From Bacteroidales bacterium (lineage in GTDB: Bacteria > Bacteroidota > Bacteroidia > Bacteroidales > Prolixibacteraceae), in NCBI GenBank assembly GCA_012719495.1, contig JAAYAG010000005.1:1-43098 (forward strand): a DNA stretch of 43,098 bases. The letters run 5' to 3'. This document shows, in pieces, positions 33,601 to 42,524 of this stretch. The translations under genes and the position numbers were made by a program. The notes below the pieces were generated by a model. It did no database searches, was not told where the DNA came from, and saw nothing but the letters and a program-made list of their open reading frames with translations. The stretch's first letter is position 1. Every line of letters starts with the position of its first letter.

Positions 33601-33764
33601 TAAACTACAAAACCCGACATAAAAGGTGCTGCAGCTTTCATACATGGGTAAGTGGCTCTCGATGGTTTAGGGATAACCCTAATGAGAAACCAAGCAGTTG
33701 ATACTAGCCCTAATACAATAAAACTTAGTCTGGCCCAGAGAGCCTTTCCAGAAATTTTTTTCAT
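30630..33764 (-). CDS. DUF362, seven-blade propeller and T9SS-tail fusion protein (1044 aa)
   Basis: The N-terminus has three hydrophobic segments (about 10-28, 47-68 and 78-97), the last ending AANVSTGQES, a possible cleavage site. Residues about 195-490 are a DUF362-type domain: EKIYIKVNIT, YIINMPCLKTHNEGGITIGAKNHQGSV, VTIVDGIWAGRSWEGF, and SQDKVAIDAVCYDFLLE. It lacks the Fe-S cysteines of some relatives. Residues about 560-870 form a two-component-regulator-type propeller with repeated WFGTDNGISRY, VWVATNGGLSVM, WIATPVGINTF, MGTSGEGVIRM, WYGTNEGAFAHF, WFGTENGICV and WIATNNGVRI. A fibronectin-like stretch (about 890-950) leads to a type A T9SS sorting domain (RAYPVPFNEYLNISFEG...GITDKINTSDLSRGAYMLKVSDGKQERTIKVIK). 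The protein is thus predicted to be exported through the type 9 system and cell-surface attached. Function is unknown; it is transcribed alone. Confidence 0.87.
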   Translation of the reverse strand: MKKISGKALWARLSFIVLGLVSTAWFLIRVIPKPSRATYPCMKAAAPFMSGFVVYILSIAGSAFAIRLFHKKLQASKYVTATALLAATFVMIIAANVSTGQESKAATLVEASYFEANNPIGTADGLKPGRVVWVWNKNATNENFTPSNNKTNWWAYQTNRAEVSKMFDKAILSYTDASTLPEAWDAMFKHFNEQQGKGSVGYTPGEKIYIKVNITNSANGMTKTQNFDRMDLTPEMALILLRHLIEEVGVAQSDIYLGDPFRNFHNLYWDMCHSVYPDVNYCDGRGLSGRHQTVPTTEHAMKFSDKKLDFRIPQEYVDAAYIINMPCLKTHNEGGITIGAKNHQGSVLQDNSSPADQYIIDMHYSLPKNNPGYGKYRHLVDYLGHKDVGGKTLVTIVDGIWAGRSWEGFVEKWTMAPFNNDYPNSIFISQDKVAIDAVCYDFLLEEYKNKPSSQKYPYFEGCDDYLLQAADPANWAEGITYDPEGDGTPLASLGVYEHWNNPSEMKYSRNLGTGNGIELVKVNLANDHLTPDNSGLASAKVNTIFIDSFNVKWFGTDNGISRYNDIAWDQINTSNHLRNNTINDIKYEKTRYGDEVWVATNGGLSVMSYNIDGVTSATTYYVGGPESGTINDTITAVGLDKNHFRWIATPVGINTFGSNGWDTIKTFINYDHDTKDWGRLEVNSIASYEKDGSVYMGTSGEGVIRMSYNEVDGFTGASAMSSVWSGLWSDTIHAVSIYDTIQWYGTNEGAFAHFGPSTKGYWDYSINPWDNIMNPIVRDIEKDDKGNIWFGTENGICVSTQASNINIVPKSSNRASISWTSGKGFVTALPNEYINDLQKDEEGKMWIATNNGVRILNAVPESSNTSTIKRVVFISESIVQLLTPFNWTTYTANAEYKKGSAIGTWYCIYNGTGTSVEVTGLSPNTTYWVAVFDYQGEPGFETYSIAGGEGNPESFLSLPVSADEFTRGEIRAYPVPFNEYLNISFEGEKGKTYEITISDLEGKVFKKVKANGITDKINTSDLSRGAYMLKVSDGKQERTIKVIK

Positions 33765-34017
33765 AAGTATTGTGTTTTATAGAATATTAACCTTAGATGC
33801 TTTTTTTTATAGGGTTTAAAGTTACATTTTTTATACTTGGATTTAGGGCCGAAAAATTAAACTAACAAAAATTTAACGTAAAAAACTGTTTCTTCAATAC
33901 GCTGCAATTGCATTGGTCTGTTTTTTCAATTCCGCTTAACATAGGCAAATATCTTTTTGTGTTCCTGTTTTTTTCGGGGCGAAAGTGTTACTTTGGTATT
34001 TATTAAAGGAATGTCTT

Positions 34018-35244
34018 ATGAAACAAGTTGCCGAGAGGTTTTTGCAATACATAAAAATCGATACTCAGTCTGATCCTAAAAGTGGTAAACACCCCAGTAC
34101 ATCTAGTCAGTTTATTTTGGCAAATTTATTAGCCAATGAGTTGCAAGAAATTGGATTGATTGATGTTACTGTGAGCAAAGAAGCGTATGTGATGGCAACA
34201 TTACCTTCAAATGTAAATAAGAAAATTCCGGTAGTTGGATTCATTGCTCACATGGATACAAGTCCTGACTTCACTGCAAAAGACATTAATCCACAGATTA
34301 TTGTTAATTACAATGGAGATGATATAGTGCTGAACAAGGCTCAGGACATAGTTATGCCTGTGTCAGAATTTTCTGAACTGAAAAATTATGTGGGGCAGAC
34401 CCTCATTACAACCGATGGCACAACATTGCTTGGTGCTGACGATAAAGCAGGTATCGCTGAGATAATTACTGCGATGGAGATTCTTACGTTGCATCCCGAA
34501 ATCGAACATGGCGAAATAAAAGTAGCCTTCACACCCGATGAGGAGATTGGCGAAGGTGCTGATTTCTTCGATGTAGAGAAATTTGGAGCCGATTTCGCGT
34601 ACACCCTTGATGGAGACGAACTTGGTGTGCTGGAATATGAAAACTTTAACGCAGCTTCGGCTGTGGTTACGGTTAAGGGACGAAGTGTTCACCCGGGGTA
34701 TGCCAAAAATAAAATGAGGAATTCGATGTTGGTTGCCCATAAATTTCTAACGATGTTGCCCGAAACCGAAATACCCGAAAAAACTGAAGGTTTTGAAGGT
34801 TTTTTTCATCTTACTTCAATTTCAGGAAGTGTTGAAAAAACGGTGATGGAGTTCATTATCCGCGATCATAACCGCCAACTTTTCGAGAAGCGTAAAGAAT
34901 TGATGTGGACTATTATGCAACAGCTAAATCTCGAAAATGGTCAGTCTGCTGTAGACGTCGAGATTAATGATCAGTATTATAACATGCTCGAGAAAATTGA
35001 GCCGGTGAAATTTATTGTAGACATTGCTGCTAGCGCTATGCGCGATTGTGGTATTGAACCAAAAATAAAAGCCATCCGTGGAGGCACCGATGGAGCCAGG
35101 TTGTCGTATATGGGCTTGCCCTGTCCAAATATTTTTTCAGGAGGACAAAATTTTCATGGACGTTTTGAGTTTATTTCAGTGCAATCTATGGAAAAAGCCG
35201 TTGATGTGATCTTGAAAATTGTTGAGCGCGTGGTGGCATTTTAA
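34018..35244 (+). CDS. pepT: Peptidase T (tripeptide aminopeptidase)
   Basis: 408 residues from the ATG at 34018 with AAAGGA ten bases upstream; the longer frame from 33985 adds 11 codons without family similarity. The enzyme removes the N-terminal residue from tripeptides in the cytoplasm. Peptidase M20B metal ligands are in place: His78 and Asp80 in HMDTSPD, the bridging Asp141 in GADDKAGIAEI, Glu175-Glu176 in FTPDEEIGEGADFFD, Asp198 in TLDGDELGVLEYENFNAA, and the C-terminal His in SGGQNFHGRFEFI. The lid domain spans about 205-315 (VKGRSVHPGYAKNKMRNS). Length agrees with the 408-residue E. coli enzyme. The next gene starts 21 bases after the stop, so read-through transcription into the outer-membrane operon is possible. 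Confidence 0.95.
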   Translation: MKQVAERFLQYIKIDTQSDPKSGKHPSTSSQFILANLLANELQEIGLIDVTVSKEAYVMATLPSNVNKKIPVVGFIAHMDTSPDFTAKDINPQIIVNYNGDDIVLNKAQDIVMPVSEFSELKNYVGQTLITTDGTTLLGADDKAGIAEIITAMEILTLHPEIEHGEIKVAFTPDEEIGEGADFFDVEKFGADFAYTLDGDELGVLEYENFNAASAVVTVKGRSVHPGYAKNKMRNSMLVAHKFLTMLPETEIPEKTEGFEGFFHLTSISGSVEKTVMEFIIRDHNRQLFEKRKELMWTIMQQLNLENGQSAVDVEINDQYYNMLEKIEPVKFIVDIAASAMRDCGIEPKIKAIRGGTDGARLSYMGLPCPNIFSGGQNFHGRFEFISVQSMEKAVDVILKIVERVVAF

Positions 35245-35265
35245 ATTCCTGGCTAACTATTGAAA

Positions 35266-36330
35266 ATGAAAAACGTAACTCCCATAAAAATTTACATTAT
35301 TTTATGTGCTATCTTTTTGCCATCGCTGGTTTTCGGTCAAAAATGGGTGGCCGATACTTTGGTTGTCAGTTTTGGAAAGTCTGCTATTCCTAATTGTACT
35401 TTCTCTATAGGAAAAGTCTTCGACAGCAGGTCTGGTTCGCCCGATTTCCTTTCAATATTTGAGCATAAAAAATGGCTTTATTTTCCTGTTGATCAGGTTG
35501 TAGTTGTTCCCAGCCCATTGGCAGGGGAATTCTCGCAGAAGTTTATTGCTGGCAGTGATTCTGTGCCGTTATATGGGGTAAATGTTGCTCGTTTTGTTAT
35601 AAATAAAAAAGATACAAATAGGAATCGTAATCTTTCATTGCTTGCTACTCTCGAGGTATACAATGTTTCAAACACGGGTGACTCTGTTTTTTTCGGTACT
35701 TTTTATTACGAGCAAATACTTAAGCAAAAGAAGAAGGAGATGTTATCTCTCGGATATGTGCAAATTATTGATGACTGGGCAAGAAGGTTTGTGAGTGATA
35801 TTGTTTCTGTCGATGCCGGGTTGACTGCTCTAAACCCTGATAATTTTTATCATTTCAGAAGAGGGGAAAGATCGGTTAATAAAAACTTGTACGCTTCAGT
35901 AGAGATGTTTTATGGTTTCAATTTTTATGGTCTTGATGCTGAGCTGTGGTTTTCGGAACCCGAAGCATCCCAGATTTTTCAACGAAACTCAGGCGCTTTT
36001 AGGTTTGTTAACTATGTTAATTCACAATCAGTTGCATTAGGTCGACAGGTGGGACGCTGGAATTATCGTTTTTCCAATAACTGGCTTTTTACCAATAAAG
36101 TAATGTTGTTACTTGGCTTAAACCGGTGGAAAGACCACAAACAGGTAGCTCATAAGTTCGAGGAGATTTTTTTGTTTGATGCTTCTATGTCGCAGCAAAT
36201 CAATTATAATAAGCTTGATAAAACCGGATTTGTTTTTGGAGTTGGTCTAGTTGAAGATTTGCATTATGTTATTCATCGCAAAATAAACTTCAATGTTGGA
36301 CTTTCGTTTAATTGCGCATATAAATTTTAG
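35266..36330 (+). CDS. Hypothetical exported protein upstream of a TonB receptor
   Basis: 354 residues from the ATG at 35266 (a TTG two codons upstream also opens the frame). A signal peptide ends near VFG-Q (about residue 25). Residues 30-140 contain a beta-rich part (VVSFGKSAIPNCTFSIGKVFDSR, LYGVNVARFVINKKDTNRNRNLSLLATLEVY). The rest is a set of aromatic strands (ASVEMFYGFNFYGLDAELWF, WNYRFSNNWLFTNKVMLLLGLNRWKD, INFNVGLSFNCAYKF) ending in Phe, which suggests an outer-membrane barrel. Not recognised as a named family. Only one base separates its stop from the ATG of the TonB-dependent receptor, so the two must be co-translated; it may assist or share the substrate of that receptor. Confidence 0.7.
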   Translation: MKNVTPIKIYIILCAIFLPSLVFGQKWVADTLVVSFGKSAIPNCTFSIGKVFDSRSGSPDFLSIFEHKKWLYFPVDQVVVVPSPLAGEFSQKFIAGSDSVPLYGVNVARFVINKKDTNRNRNLSLLATLEVYNVSNTGDSVFFGTFYYEQILKQKKKEMLSLGYVQIIDDWARRFVSDIVSVDAGLTALNPDNFYHFRRGERSVNKNLYASVEMFYGFNFYGLDAELWFSEPEASQIFQRNSGAFRFVNYVNSQSVALGRQVGRWNYRFSNNWLFTNKVMLLLGLNRWKDHKQVAHKFEEIFLFDASMSQQINYNKLDKTGFVFGVGLVEDLHYVIHRKINFNVGLSFNCAYKF

Positions 36331-36331
36331 T

Positions 36332-38668
36332 ATGTCGAGAGTTGTAATAGTAATACTATCCATGTGTATATCACTTTCCGTTTTTGGGCAGCGGTATTCT
36401 GTTTCGGGCATTATTTCCGATGCTCAAACAGGTGAAACACTAGTTGGGGCTTCTGTTTTGCTGAAAGATAGTCAGCTGAAAGGAACAACTTCAAATGAAA
36501 ATGGTTTTTTTACATTGGCCGGGATTTTGACTTCCAACGTTGAAATTGCAGTTTCATTTGTCGGATACGAATCACAGCTAAGATCGATCGATTTTGTTGA
36601 TGGAAATAAAGTTTTCATCGAAATAAAGCTTCACCCCTCGAAGGTATTGTTAAGCGAAATAAATGTTGTAGAAGAAGGGGGTGACAAATTGGGCGATCGG
36701 GAAATTGAAATCAGCAGGCATTCACTCTCTCCTAAAGTAATACAAAGCATTCCTACCGCCAGGAACGATGTCTTCAAGGCAATTCGCTATCTTCCAGGAG
36801 TAGAGTCAACTGAGCCAATGTCGCCTTTGGTTTCGGTACGGGGAAGTGATCCTGGCGAAAACCTTATCATGCTCGATGGCGTAACAATTTATAATCCATA
36901 TCACTTTATATCTTCTTCCGGAATTTTCAATATGCAAACCATTAAAAATGTTGAACTTTTGATTGGTGGTTTTGGTGCAGAATACGGGGGTAGAAATTCA
37001 TCGGTGATGAATATTTCGACCAAGGATGGTGATAATAGTGCTTTACATGGCGAAATTCAGCCGACAACTTCAGAATCAAAAATTTTTATGGAATTTCCGA
37101 TAGGAAAGAAATCGACAATGATGGTTGCAGGCCGCCTCAACTACGACATTATGGGCAATATGATGCTCGATAGCCGTAGCTATTTCTATGACATGAATTT
37201 ATCGTATACCTATCGATCAAACCCACGAAATACGTTTTCTTTGAAATATTTCGGGTCTGGCGATCGTACAAAACTGAGCTTCAATACTCTGTATCGTTAC
37301 CTTGGAAATTCAGTTGGTATGTCTGACGTATTTAACGACATGAATATTGAATGGCGCAATCGATGGAATAATTACATTGTAACAGGGATTTGGAAGTCGG
37401 TATTGGCACCCGATTTTTTCATGAGGGCTCAGGTATACGGCTCGCTGCATAATGCCGATAATTTCTCGGCACTGGATTTCAACATCGAAGGGATGGGATT
37501 CAATAGCTCAACTCAATTTAAAAGTAAAGTGCGCGATTGGAGCGCCAAACTTTCGTTCGACTACAAACCATTGTATTGGAATGAGTTGAATTTTGGGGCA
37601 GAGTTTAGTAAGTACTATTTCTACAACGGTTCTGCGGTTAATAAAGTTGATGCTGGTTCGTCTGACAGAAGTCCTTATCTTGCTGTAGCTTATGCCGAAG
37701 ACAAAATTAAGCTTGGGGCAATGCAATTTCGTCCCGGGGTGCGGGTTACATATTATAATAATCAGGATCTTTCAATTGAGCCGCGCTTGAACCTTACAAT
37801 TAACCTTCCTAAAAATCTTAAGGTTCAAGCTGCATGGGGAAAATATGCCCAATATATTGTGAGCATGAATACACAGGAATTTGAGTTTAACCAATTGCTC
37901 GATTATTATTATCCACTTATAAATCGCGAGCCGGGACTTTCCTATCATTACATTGTAGGTGCCGAGAAAAAAATATTAAGAGATCAGACACTTTCCATCG
38001 ATTTGTATTATAAGGATATAGCAAGAACATACACATTTGATATGCTGCAAAGTCAGTACGAGACTTTTGCATTATCCGAAAAGATTATCGAAGGCAGAGG
38101 GCGTTCGTATGGGGTTGAGCTCTTGTGGAAAGGCAGTTATAAGCTGCTCTCGGGTTGGTTGGGCTATACTTACTCGCGATCGACTCGTTCGTTTCCTCAT
38201 ATTTTGAACGGACAGGAATATGACTATGACTACGAGCGCAGGCATTCGATTAAAGCGGCCATTAACTTTCAGGCAACACCACGAATAGCCTACAGTGCGT
38301 CGTTTATTGCTCAAAGCGGGGTTCCTCGTTCTATGGAAACAACCTATCAAACTCATTATGTGTATGATCCGCTTACCGGAAATATGCTTCATAGTATGCA
38401 GTATGTTAATGGGTTGAAGAATAATGTGAGAATGCCATGGCTCTTTTATCTCGATTTGGGCCTTCAGAAAAAGCTTGTTGGTGGCTTTGGTCGCGAAATT
38501 GCTGAATTCTTTGGAGCCAACGAATCGTATCTTACGGTGAATGTGTATAATGTTTTGTTTTTCAGGCGAAATATTCTGTATTATTATCCCATGGGATACG
38601 ATTTGTTCTTCCCAATTTCTGATAATTATTTGCCGGTTGTTGCGGCGGGTTATACCATAAAATTCTGA
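36332..38668 (+). CDS. TonB-dependent receptor with carboxypeptidase-like regulatory domain
   Basis: 778 residues from the ATG at 36332, which starts a signal peptide ending VFG-Q. Residues about 23-105 are a CarboxypepD_reg-like beta sandwich (VSGIISDAQTGETLVGASVLL, GTTSNENGFFTLAG, AVSFVGYESQLR). The plug follows (about 130-235: RNDVFKAIRYLPGVE, VSVRGSDPGENLIMLDGVTIYNPYH, NVELLIGGFGAEYGGRNSSVMNISTKDG). The rest is a 22-stranded-type barrel ending LPVVAAGYTIKF. It should take up a substrate across the outer membrane using TonB energy; the substrate is unknown. The C-terminal Phe is intact and the length is typical of the FecA-like receptors that pair with DUF4249 lipoproteins rather than SusC (about 1000). 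It is embedded in a three-gene operon with a hypothetical barrel (1 base before) and a lipoprotein (5 bases after). Confidence 0.92.
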   Translation: MSRVVIVILSMCISLSVFGQRYSVSGIISDAQTGETLVGASVLLKDSQLKGTTSNENGFFTLAGILTSNVEIAVSFVGYESQLRSIDFVDGNKVFIEIKLHPSKVLLSEINVVEEGGDKLGDREIEISRHSLSPKVIQSIPTARNDVFKAIRYLPGVESTEPMSPLVSVRGSDPGENLIMLDGVTIYNPYHFISSSGIFNMQTIKNVELLIGGFGAEYGGRNSSVMNISTKDGDNSALHGEIQPTTSESKIFMEFPIGKKSTMMVAGRLNYDIMGNMMLDSRSYFYDMNLSYTYRSNPRNTFSLKYFGSGDRTKLSFNTLYRYLGNSVGMSDVFNDMNIEWRNRWNNYIVTGIWKSVLAPDFFMRAQVYGSLHNADNFSALDFNIEGMGFNSSTQFKSKVRDWSAKLSFDYKPLYWNELNFGAEFSKYYFYNGSAVNKVDAGSSDRSPYLAVAYAEDKIKLGAMQFRPGVRVTYYNNQDLSIEPRLNLTINLPKNLKVQAAWGKYAQYIVSMNTQEFEFNQLLDYYYPLINREPGLSYHYIVGAEKKILRDQTLSIDLYYKDIARTYTFDMLQSQYETFALSEKIIEGRGRSYGVELLWKGSYKLLSGWLGYTYSRSTRSFPHILNGQEYDYDYERRHSIKAAINFQATPRIAYSASFIAQSGVPRSMETTYQTHYVYDPLTGNMLHSMQYVNGLKNNVRMPWLFYLDLGLQKKLVGGFGREIAEFFGANESYLTVNVYNVLFFRRNILYYYPMGYDLFFPISDNYLPVVAAGYTIKF

Positions 38669-38673
38669 TTGTG

Positions 38674-39447
38674 ATGAGAAAACTGATCCTATTGTTTCTT
38701 AGTGTTGGTCTTTTTTCTGGTTGTGAAAAGATGACCGAATATTACTTTGGATTCAACAAGCAACCCAATATTTCGTATGATGATTTTTTGCCAGGGCTGA
38801 ATGTTTTTGGGGTGTTAAGCTATGGCCCTTCTCTCGATTCTGTAAATCATCATTTTGAAGTTCAGCGGATGATGTTTGTTCGCGAAAACATTGATTCGTC
38901 GGAAATTTCTGACGCCAAAATTCAGTTGATACGAAAAACTCTGCAAAGTGAAGTTTTTGAATATACCCTCGATACTATTGATGCTGGGGTATATTCCAAT
39001 CCAGAAATTGTTACCGCTCCAAGTGATGAATGGTCGTTCCGCTGCACATACGATACTTTTTCGGTTGTTTCTCAGTGCGTCATACCCAATGTGCCGGTGG
39101 TAACTTCGCTGAAAATCGCCAATAACAGAAATCTTAATGTTGTACTTGCTGCCGATACTTCTTCGTATTTATACTACTTTTATCTTGTAGGTAATAACGA
39201 TGTTGTTACGTCTAAACTAATTCCTCAGCGGGGTTACGTTACTGAAACTACGTTACTTGCGGGTTGGGATATGTCTAATACCCCTTCGGTGCTATTTATT
39301 TTTGCGTGTGATAAAAATCTTGAAACCTATTACACCACATCGAACACTTTCTTCAAACCTAATGCTTTTAGGGAACCATACACCACTGTTGATGGAGGTT
39401 ATGGAACTTTTGGTGCGATGAGCAGCATTCTTTGCCCGGTCAATTAG
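38674..39447 (+). CDS. DUF4249-like lipoprotein partner of the TonB receptor
   Basis: 257 residues from the ATG at 38674 (a GTG one codon upstream is also possible). The leader ends LFSGC (lipobox, Cys17). The body is a beta-rich domain with LNVFGVLSYGPSLDSVNHHFEVQRMMFVRE near 43-72, where DUF4249 proteins have their 'v.G.....' opening, and ends VDGGYGTFGAMSS, the typical 'G.GvFga.s' close of that family. It is therefore probably a DUF4249 member, though shorter than the usual 300-400 residues. Such proteins are encoded right after TonB-dependent receptors in Bacteroidota and are presumed to act on the cell surface with them. It begins 5 bases after the receptor stop. Substrate unknown. Confidence 0.75.
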   Translation: MRKLILLFLSVGLFSGCEKMTEYYFGFNKQPNISYDDFLPGLNVFGVLSYGPSLDSVNHHFEVQRMMFVRENIDSSEISDAKIQLIRKTLQSEVFEYTLDTIDAGVYSNPEIVTAPSDEWSFRCTYDTFSVVSQCVIPNVPVVTSLKIANNRNLNVVLAADTSSYLYYFYLVGNNDVVTSKLIPQRGYVTETTLLAGWDMSNTPSVLFIFACDKNLETYYTTSNTFFKPNAFREPYTTVDGGYGTFGAMSSILCPVN

Positions 39448-39806
39448 CTCGATAATGAACAAAAAACTATATCTTGAATTTTTGAAAAAGGTTTTAGTTT
39501 TGTTCTAAATAATTGCTCTCAAATGTTTTCGAAAAACTGAAATAGGATACCTGATTTAAGAAATGATTTTTTGTTCAGAAAAGAAGAGCAATAGATAATT
39601 CGCGATATTTTTGTTTATTTTACCTTCAAATAGGAATAGAATCTCATCGTGCAGAAGAGCTTGTTATTACAACAATTCGATGTAGCGAGTGGAAATGACA
39701 AATTGTAGCGCAAATTTTGCATGTTAAGTTCTGATTGAAAGGAACAAACAAAAGGCAGAGAGCTAGTTGCGATGATTTCTGATATTTAAATTGAAAATTA
39801 ATACGA
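39448..39806. other. Intergenic region, nothing recognised
   Basis: 359 AT-rich bases between the lipoprotein and the membrane protein gene. No coding frame, terminator with a clear T-run, or RNA gene is seen; a minus frame at 39644-39898 lies over the next gene's start and is a shadow. It must contain the promoter of the gene at 39807. Confidence 0.5.
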
Positions 39807-42077
39807 ATGAAAAAGAATATTACAGGAGTTGCCTTATTGATGGCAGTTACAGCAATCATTGTTTTCTTTGTTTTTAGGCCTTTCTTGCTGAATCCCAATA
39901 GTTTTCTGTTTTCAAAATCACCTGAGGCTATTAAAAGCTATTACAATTTTTCATATACGTTGAAATATGGTTTCAACGATATGAAGCACGATGGCATAAA
40001 TTATCCGTATGGTGAACATATTCAAATGGATAGTTCTCATCCTTTCCATCTTTTCATTCTTAGTGCAGTTGACAATATTTTGCCTGTTTCGAAGTATGGT
40101 GTTGGTTTGATAAACCTTTCGGTGATCTTGTCTTTCTTTGTGGCAGCTTTTTTCCTTTTTTTGCTGTTACGGCGATATGAAATGCCAGCGTGGTATTCTG
40201 TAATTATTTCGTTGATAGTACTTTTCCTTTCTCCGCAATTAGCCCGGCTGAGTGGGAGTTTTGAATTAGCATATTTGTTTTTTATCCCAATGTGGTGGTA
40301 CTTTCTGTTGAAAGTCCGCGATGGAGAAAAGCGTTGGATTTGGTCGCTTCTCCTCATAATTACCGGAGTGATTGGAGGATTAACAAGTTTTTGGTTACTA
40401 GCAATATATGTACTGTTTATTTTCGGACTTATCCTTGGCGATTGCTGGATTGATAGGAAAAATCTGAAGCCAATTCTTAAGCGTGAAGTTTTGTTTTTCT
40501 GTTATGCTGTTGTCCCGATTTTGATTGTTCGGGGAATTCTTTTTGCTACCGATTGGGTCGGAGACAGGCCTCAGAATATGGATGGTTTTTTCGATAACAC
40601 TGCCAATATCTTCAGCATATTCTTGCCTTTCGACTGGTTTGTACAGATGGTTTCGGCCTACACTTATTCGCAACTTAATATCTCCATCGATACAAAAGCA
40701 AATATTGGCTTGCCCTCCATCGGTTTTGCTGCAGTTTTACTGAGTTTAATCCTTTATCGGTTTTATACCCGTAAGAATATTGCAGCCCTTTTCCCAAATA
40801 AGGAATTTAATCCTTTCCTTATTTCGTCATTTTTAATCCTGATTTTCTCGATGGGTTTTCCGTTTAGCTGGGGGCTTGGTTTTTTAGTGAAAATAATACC
40901 TCCACTTAAAATCTTGGGATTCATTGGCCGTTTTGCCTGGGTATTTTTCTATGTTTTCACGGTATACGCTGCAATTAATATTTTCCTTTATTATCAAAAA
41001 TTGAAGGAAGAAGGGAATGTGAAAAAATCGATTTGGCTCATGGTGGTTTGTTTGGCTTTATGGACTACCGACGCTGTTTTTAATAGTGTTGAACACCTTT
41101 CTAATACTTGGAACAATAACGACAGGCTTGAGTCAGATGGCTCAGAATTTATGAAAAGGTTCGATACAATGGGACGAAAACCCAATGATTTTCAGGCTAT
41201 TTTATTTGCACCTTTTGCTGGTGCTTCGGCAGATAAAATGGAATTTGGCCGCGGTGCCGATGCTTTTATCGAGGCGATGAAACTTTCTTACCATTCTCAA
41301 CTGCCTATCATCGAGTGCTTTTCTCCTCGAATGTCGGCTTCTCAGGCCTTTAGTAGTATCCAGATTTTTTCCGATTCTTGTATACGAAAAACACGGCTGA
41401 ATGATATGAACAGCAAACCATTGCTGCTAATGACCATGAATTCAGGTCTTTCTGATAATGAAAAGAATCTTTTGCAAAATTCCAAAACGTTATGGAATGA
41501 TCAATGGCTTACCCTAAGTGAGGTTTCTCCCGGGGTTTTCAATCAGCAGTATGAGAATTGGAAAAATTGGGCTCTTGAAACAAAAACCAGCTTGGTGGGA
41601 AATGCCGAAATTAAGAGCGACACATTGACTAACGTGCTGTTTTATAAAAACTTCGACAATGAACTATCGAATCATGTTTTTGCTGGGCTTGGGGCATTAT
41701 ACAAAAACAAAGGCACTGCTGAAATTTTTAATGAAGATTTTGCCAGCCGGGGAATATACGGGGAATATGAACTTTCTTTTTGGGCGTATATCAATATGAA
41801 ATCGCCTGGAATGCCAGAGATTTCATTAGAAGAAATAGATAAATACGACTTCCCAATTAATGTTACAAAGCTAAATGTTAGTTCTGAGCATAATGTTTAC
41901 AAACAATGGGTAAGGGTTCGTCAAAAAATTGACGTTAAACCAGGAATGCGCTACCGTCTTATAGCTGTAGGCAAAAACATTTCTATCGACAATTTGCTTC
42001 TCAAGCCTATCGATAGCAATGTTTATGTGTTAACATCCGACCGGAAAGAACTCATGAATAACTATGTAATTGACTAA
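39807..42077 (+). CDS. Large multi-pass membrane protein, GT-C-like
   Basis: 756 residues. The N-terminal about 450 residues contain 10-12 membrane segments (first at about 6-26, then clusters at 98-145, 150-210, 225-250, 300-400). The first periplasmic loop carries FNDMKHDGINYPYGEHIQMDSSHPFH, where acidic residues follow the first segment, the position of the catalytic acid in GT-C glycosyltransferases. Pairs such as PYGE and MDSSHP support that fold. The C-terminal about 300 residues are soluble and beta-rich (MLLTSD ends), with a possible carbohydrate-binding-like sandwich at about 610-740 (YGEYELSFWAYINMKSPGMPEISLEE). It probably transfers a sugar from a lipid carrier in the inner membrane, but family membership is not certain (YfhO- or DUF6311-like proteins look similar). 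It is transcribed alone. Confidence 0.65.
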   Translation: MKKNITGVALLMAVTAIIVFFVFRPFLLNPNSFLFSKSPEAIKSYYNFSYTLKYGFNDMKHDGINYPYGEHIQMDSSHPFHLFILSAVDNILPVSKYGVGLINLSVILSFFVAAFFLFLLLRRYEMPAWYSVIISLIVLFLSPQLARLSGSFELAYLFFIPMWWYFLLKVRDGEKRWIWSLLLIITGVIGGLTSFWLLAIYVLFIFGLILGDCWIDRKNLKPILKREVLFFCYAVVPILIVRGILFATDWVGDRPQNMDGFFDNTANIFSIFLPFDWFVQMVSAYTYSQLNISIDTKANIGLPSIGFAAVLLSLILYRFYTRKNIAALFPNKEFNPFLISSFLILIFSMGFPFSWGLGFLVKIIPPLKILGFIGRFAWVFFYVFTVYAAINIFLYYQKLKEEGNVKKSIWLMVVCLALWTTDAVFNSVEHLSNTWNNNDRLESDGSEFMKRFDTMGRKPNDFQAILFAPFAGASADKMEFGRGADAFIEAMKLSYHSQLPIIECFSPRMSASQAFSSIQIFSDSCIRKTRLNDMNSKPLLLMTMNSGLSDNEKNLLQNSKTLWNDQWLTLSEVSPGVFNQQYENWKNWALETKTSLVGNAEIKSDTLTNVLFYKNFDNELSNHVFAGLGALYKNKGTAEIFNEDFASRGIYGEYELSFWAYINMKSPGMPEISLEEIDKYDFPINVTKLNVSSEHNVYKQWVRVRQKIDVKPGMRYRLIAVGKNISIDNLLLKPIDSNVYVLTSDRKELMNNYVID

Positions 42078-42524
42078 TTATTAATTTTTTATTTTTTATT
42101 GTTTTCGAAGGAAATCAATTTAATAGGTTGCGCAAATTATAAAAATCATGAGTTCACGAAAGTGTTAAAGCTCCTCTGTTCTGGTTATCGACGGTTCTAC
42201 TCATGACTTCAAGCGACAATGGAAGGTGTATTGCCCAAGAGTAAAAACACTTATTTCTATTATAATATCTTCATTTGAAAAATGTAGTTGAAGCTAACTG
42301 GATTTGTATTTATATAAGACCAACTAGATAAAATGAACAAATTCTATGAAAAGAATGCCGAATAAGCATCATTTTTAATAAAATTCGCTTAATTCCTTAC
42401 AATGTATCATAAAGGAAACATGTTATTTTACAACATCGAAATTTGACAAAATGAAGAAATTTTCTTTCTTCGTTTGAAATTAAGAGCAAAGTAGATAGGA
42501 TATTAGGTTAATTTATTTAGGATT
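42078..42524. other. Non-coding stretch ending in a terminator
   Basis: About 450 bases with no frame over 60 codons and a very high A+T content. It contains a small hairpin GAAGAAA-TTTTC-TTTCTTC at 42453-42471 and ends at the terminator 42525-42556. It could be a long 3' untranslated region of the membrane protein gene or hold a small RNA; no known RNA family was recognised. Confidence 0.4.

Noticed and set aside
42150-42270. Possible transposase remnant reading VLVIDGSTHDFKRQWKVYC
   Set aside because: The frame is short, preceded by a stop, and matches no transposase motif I can name; no terminal repeats or flanking duplication were seen there.
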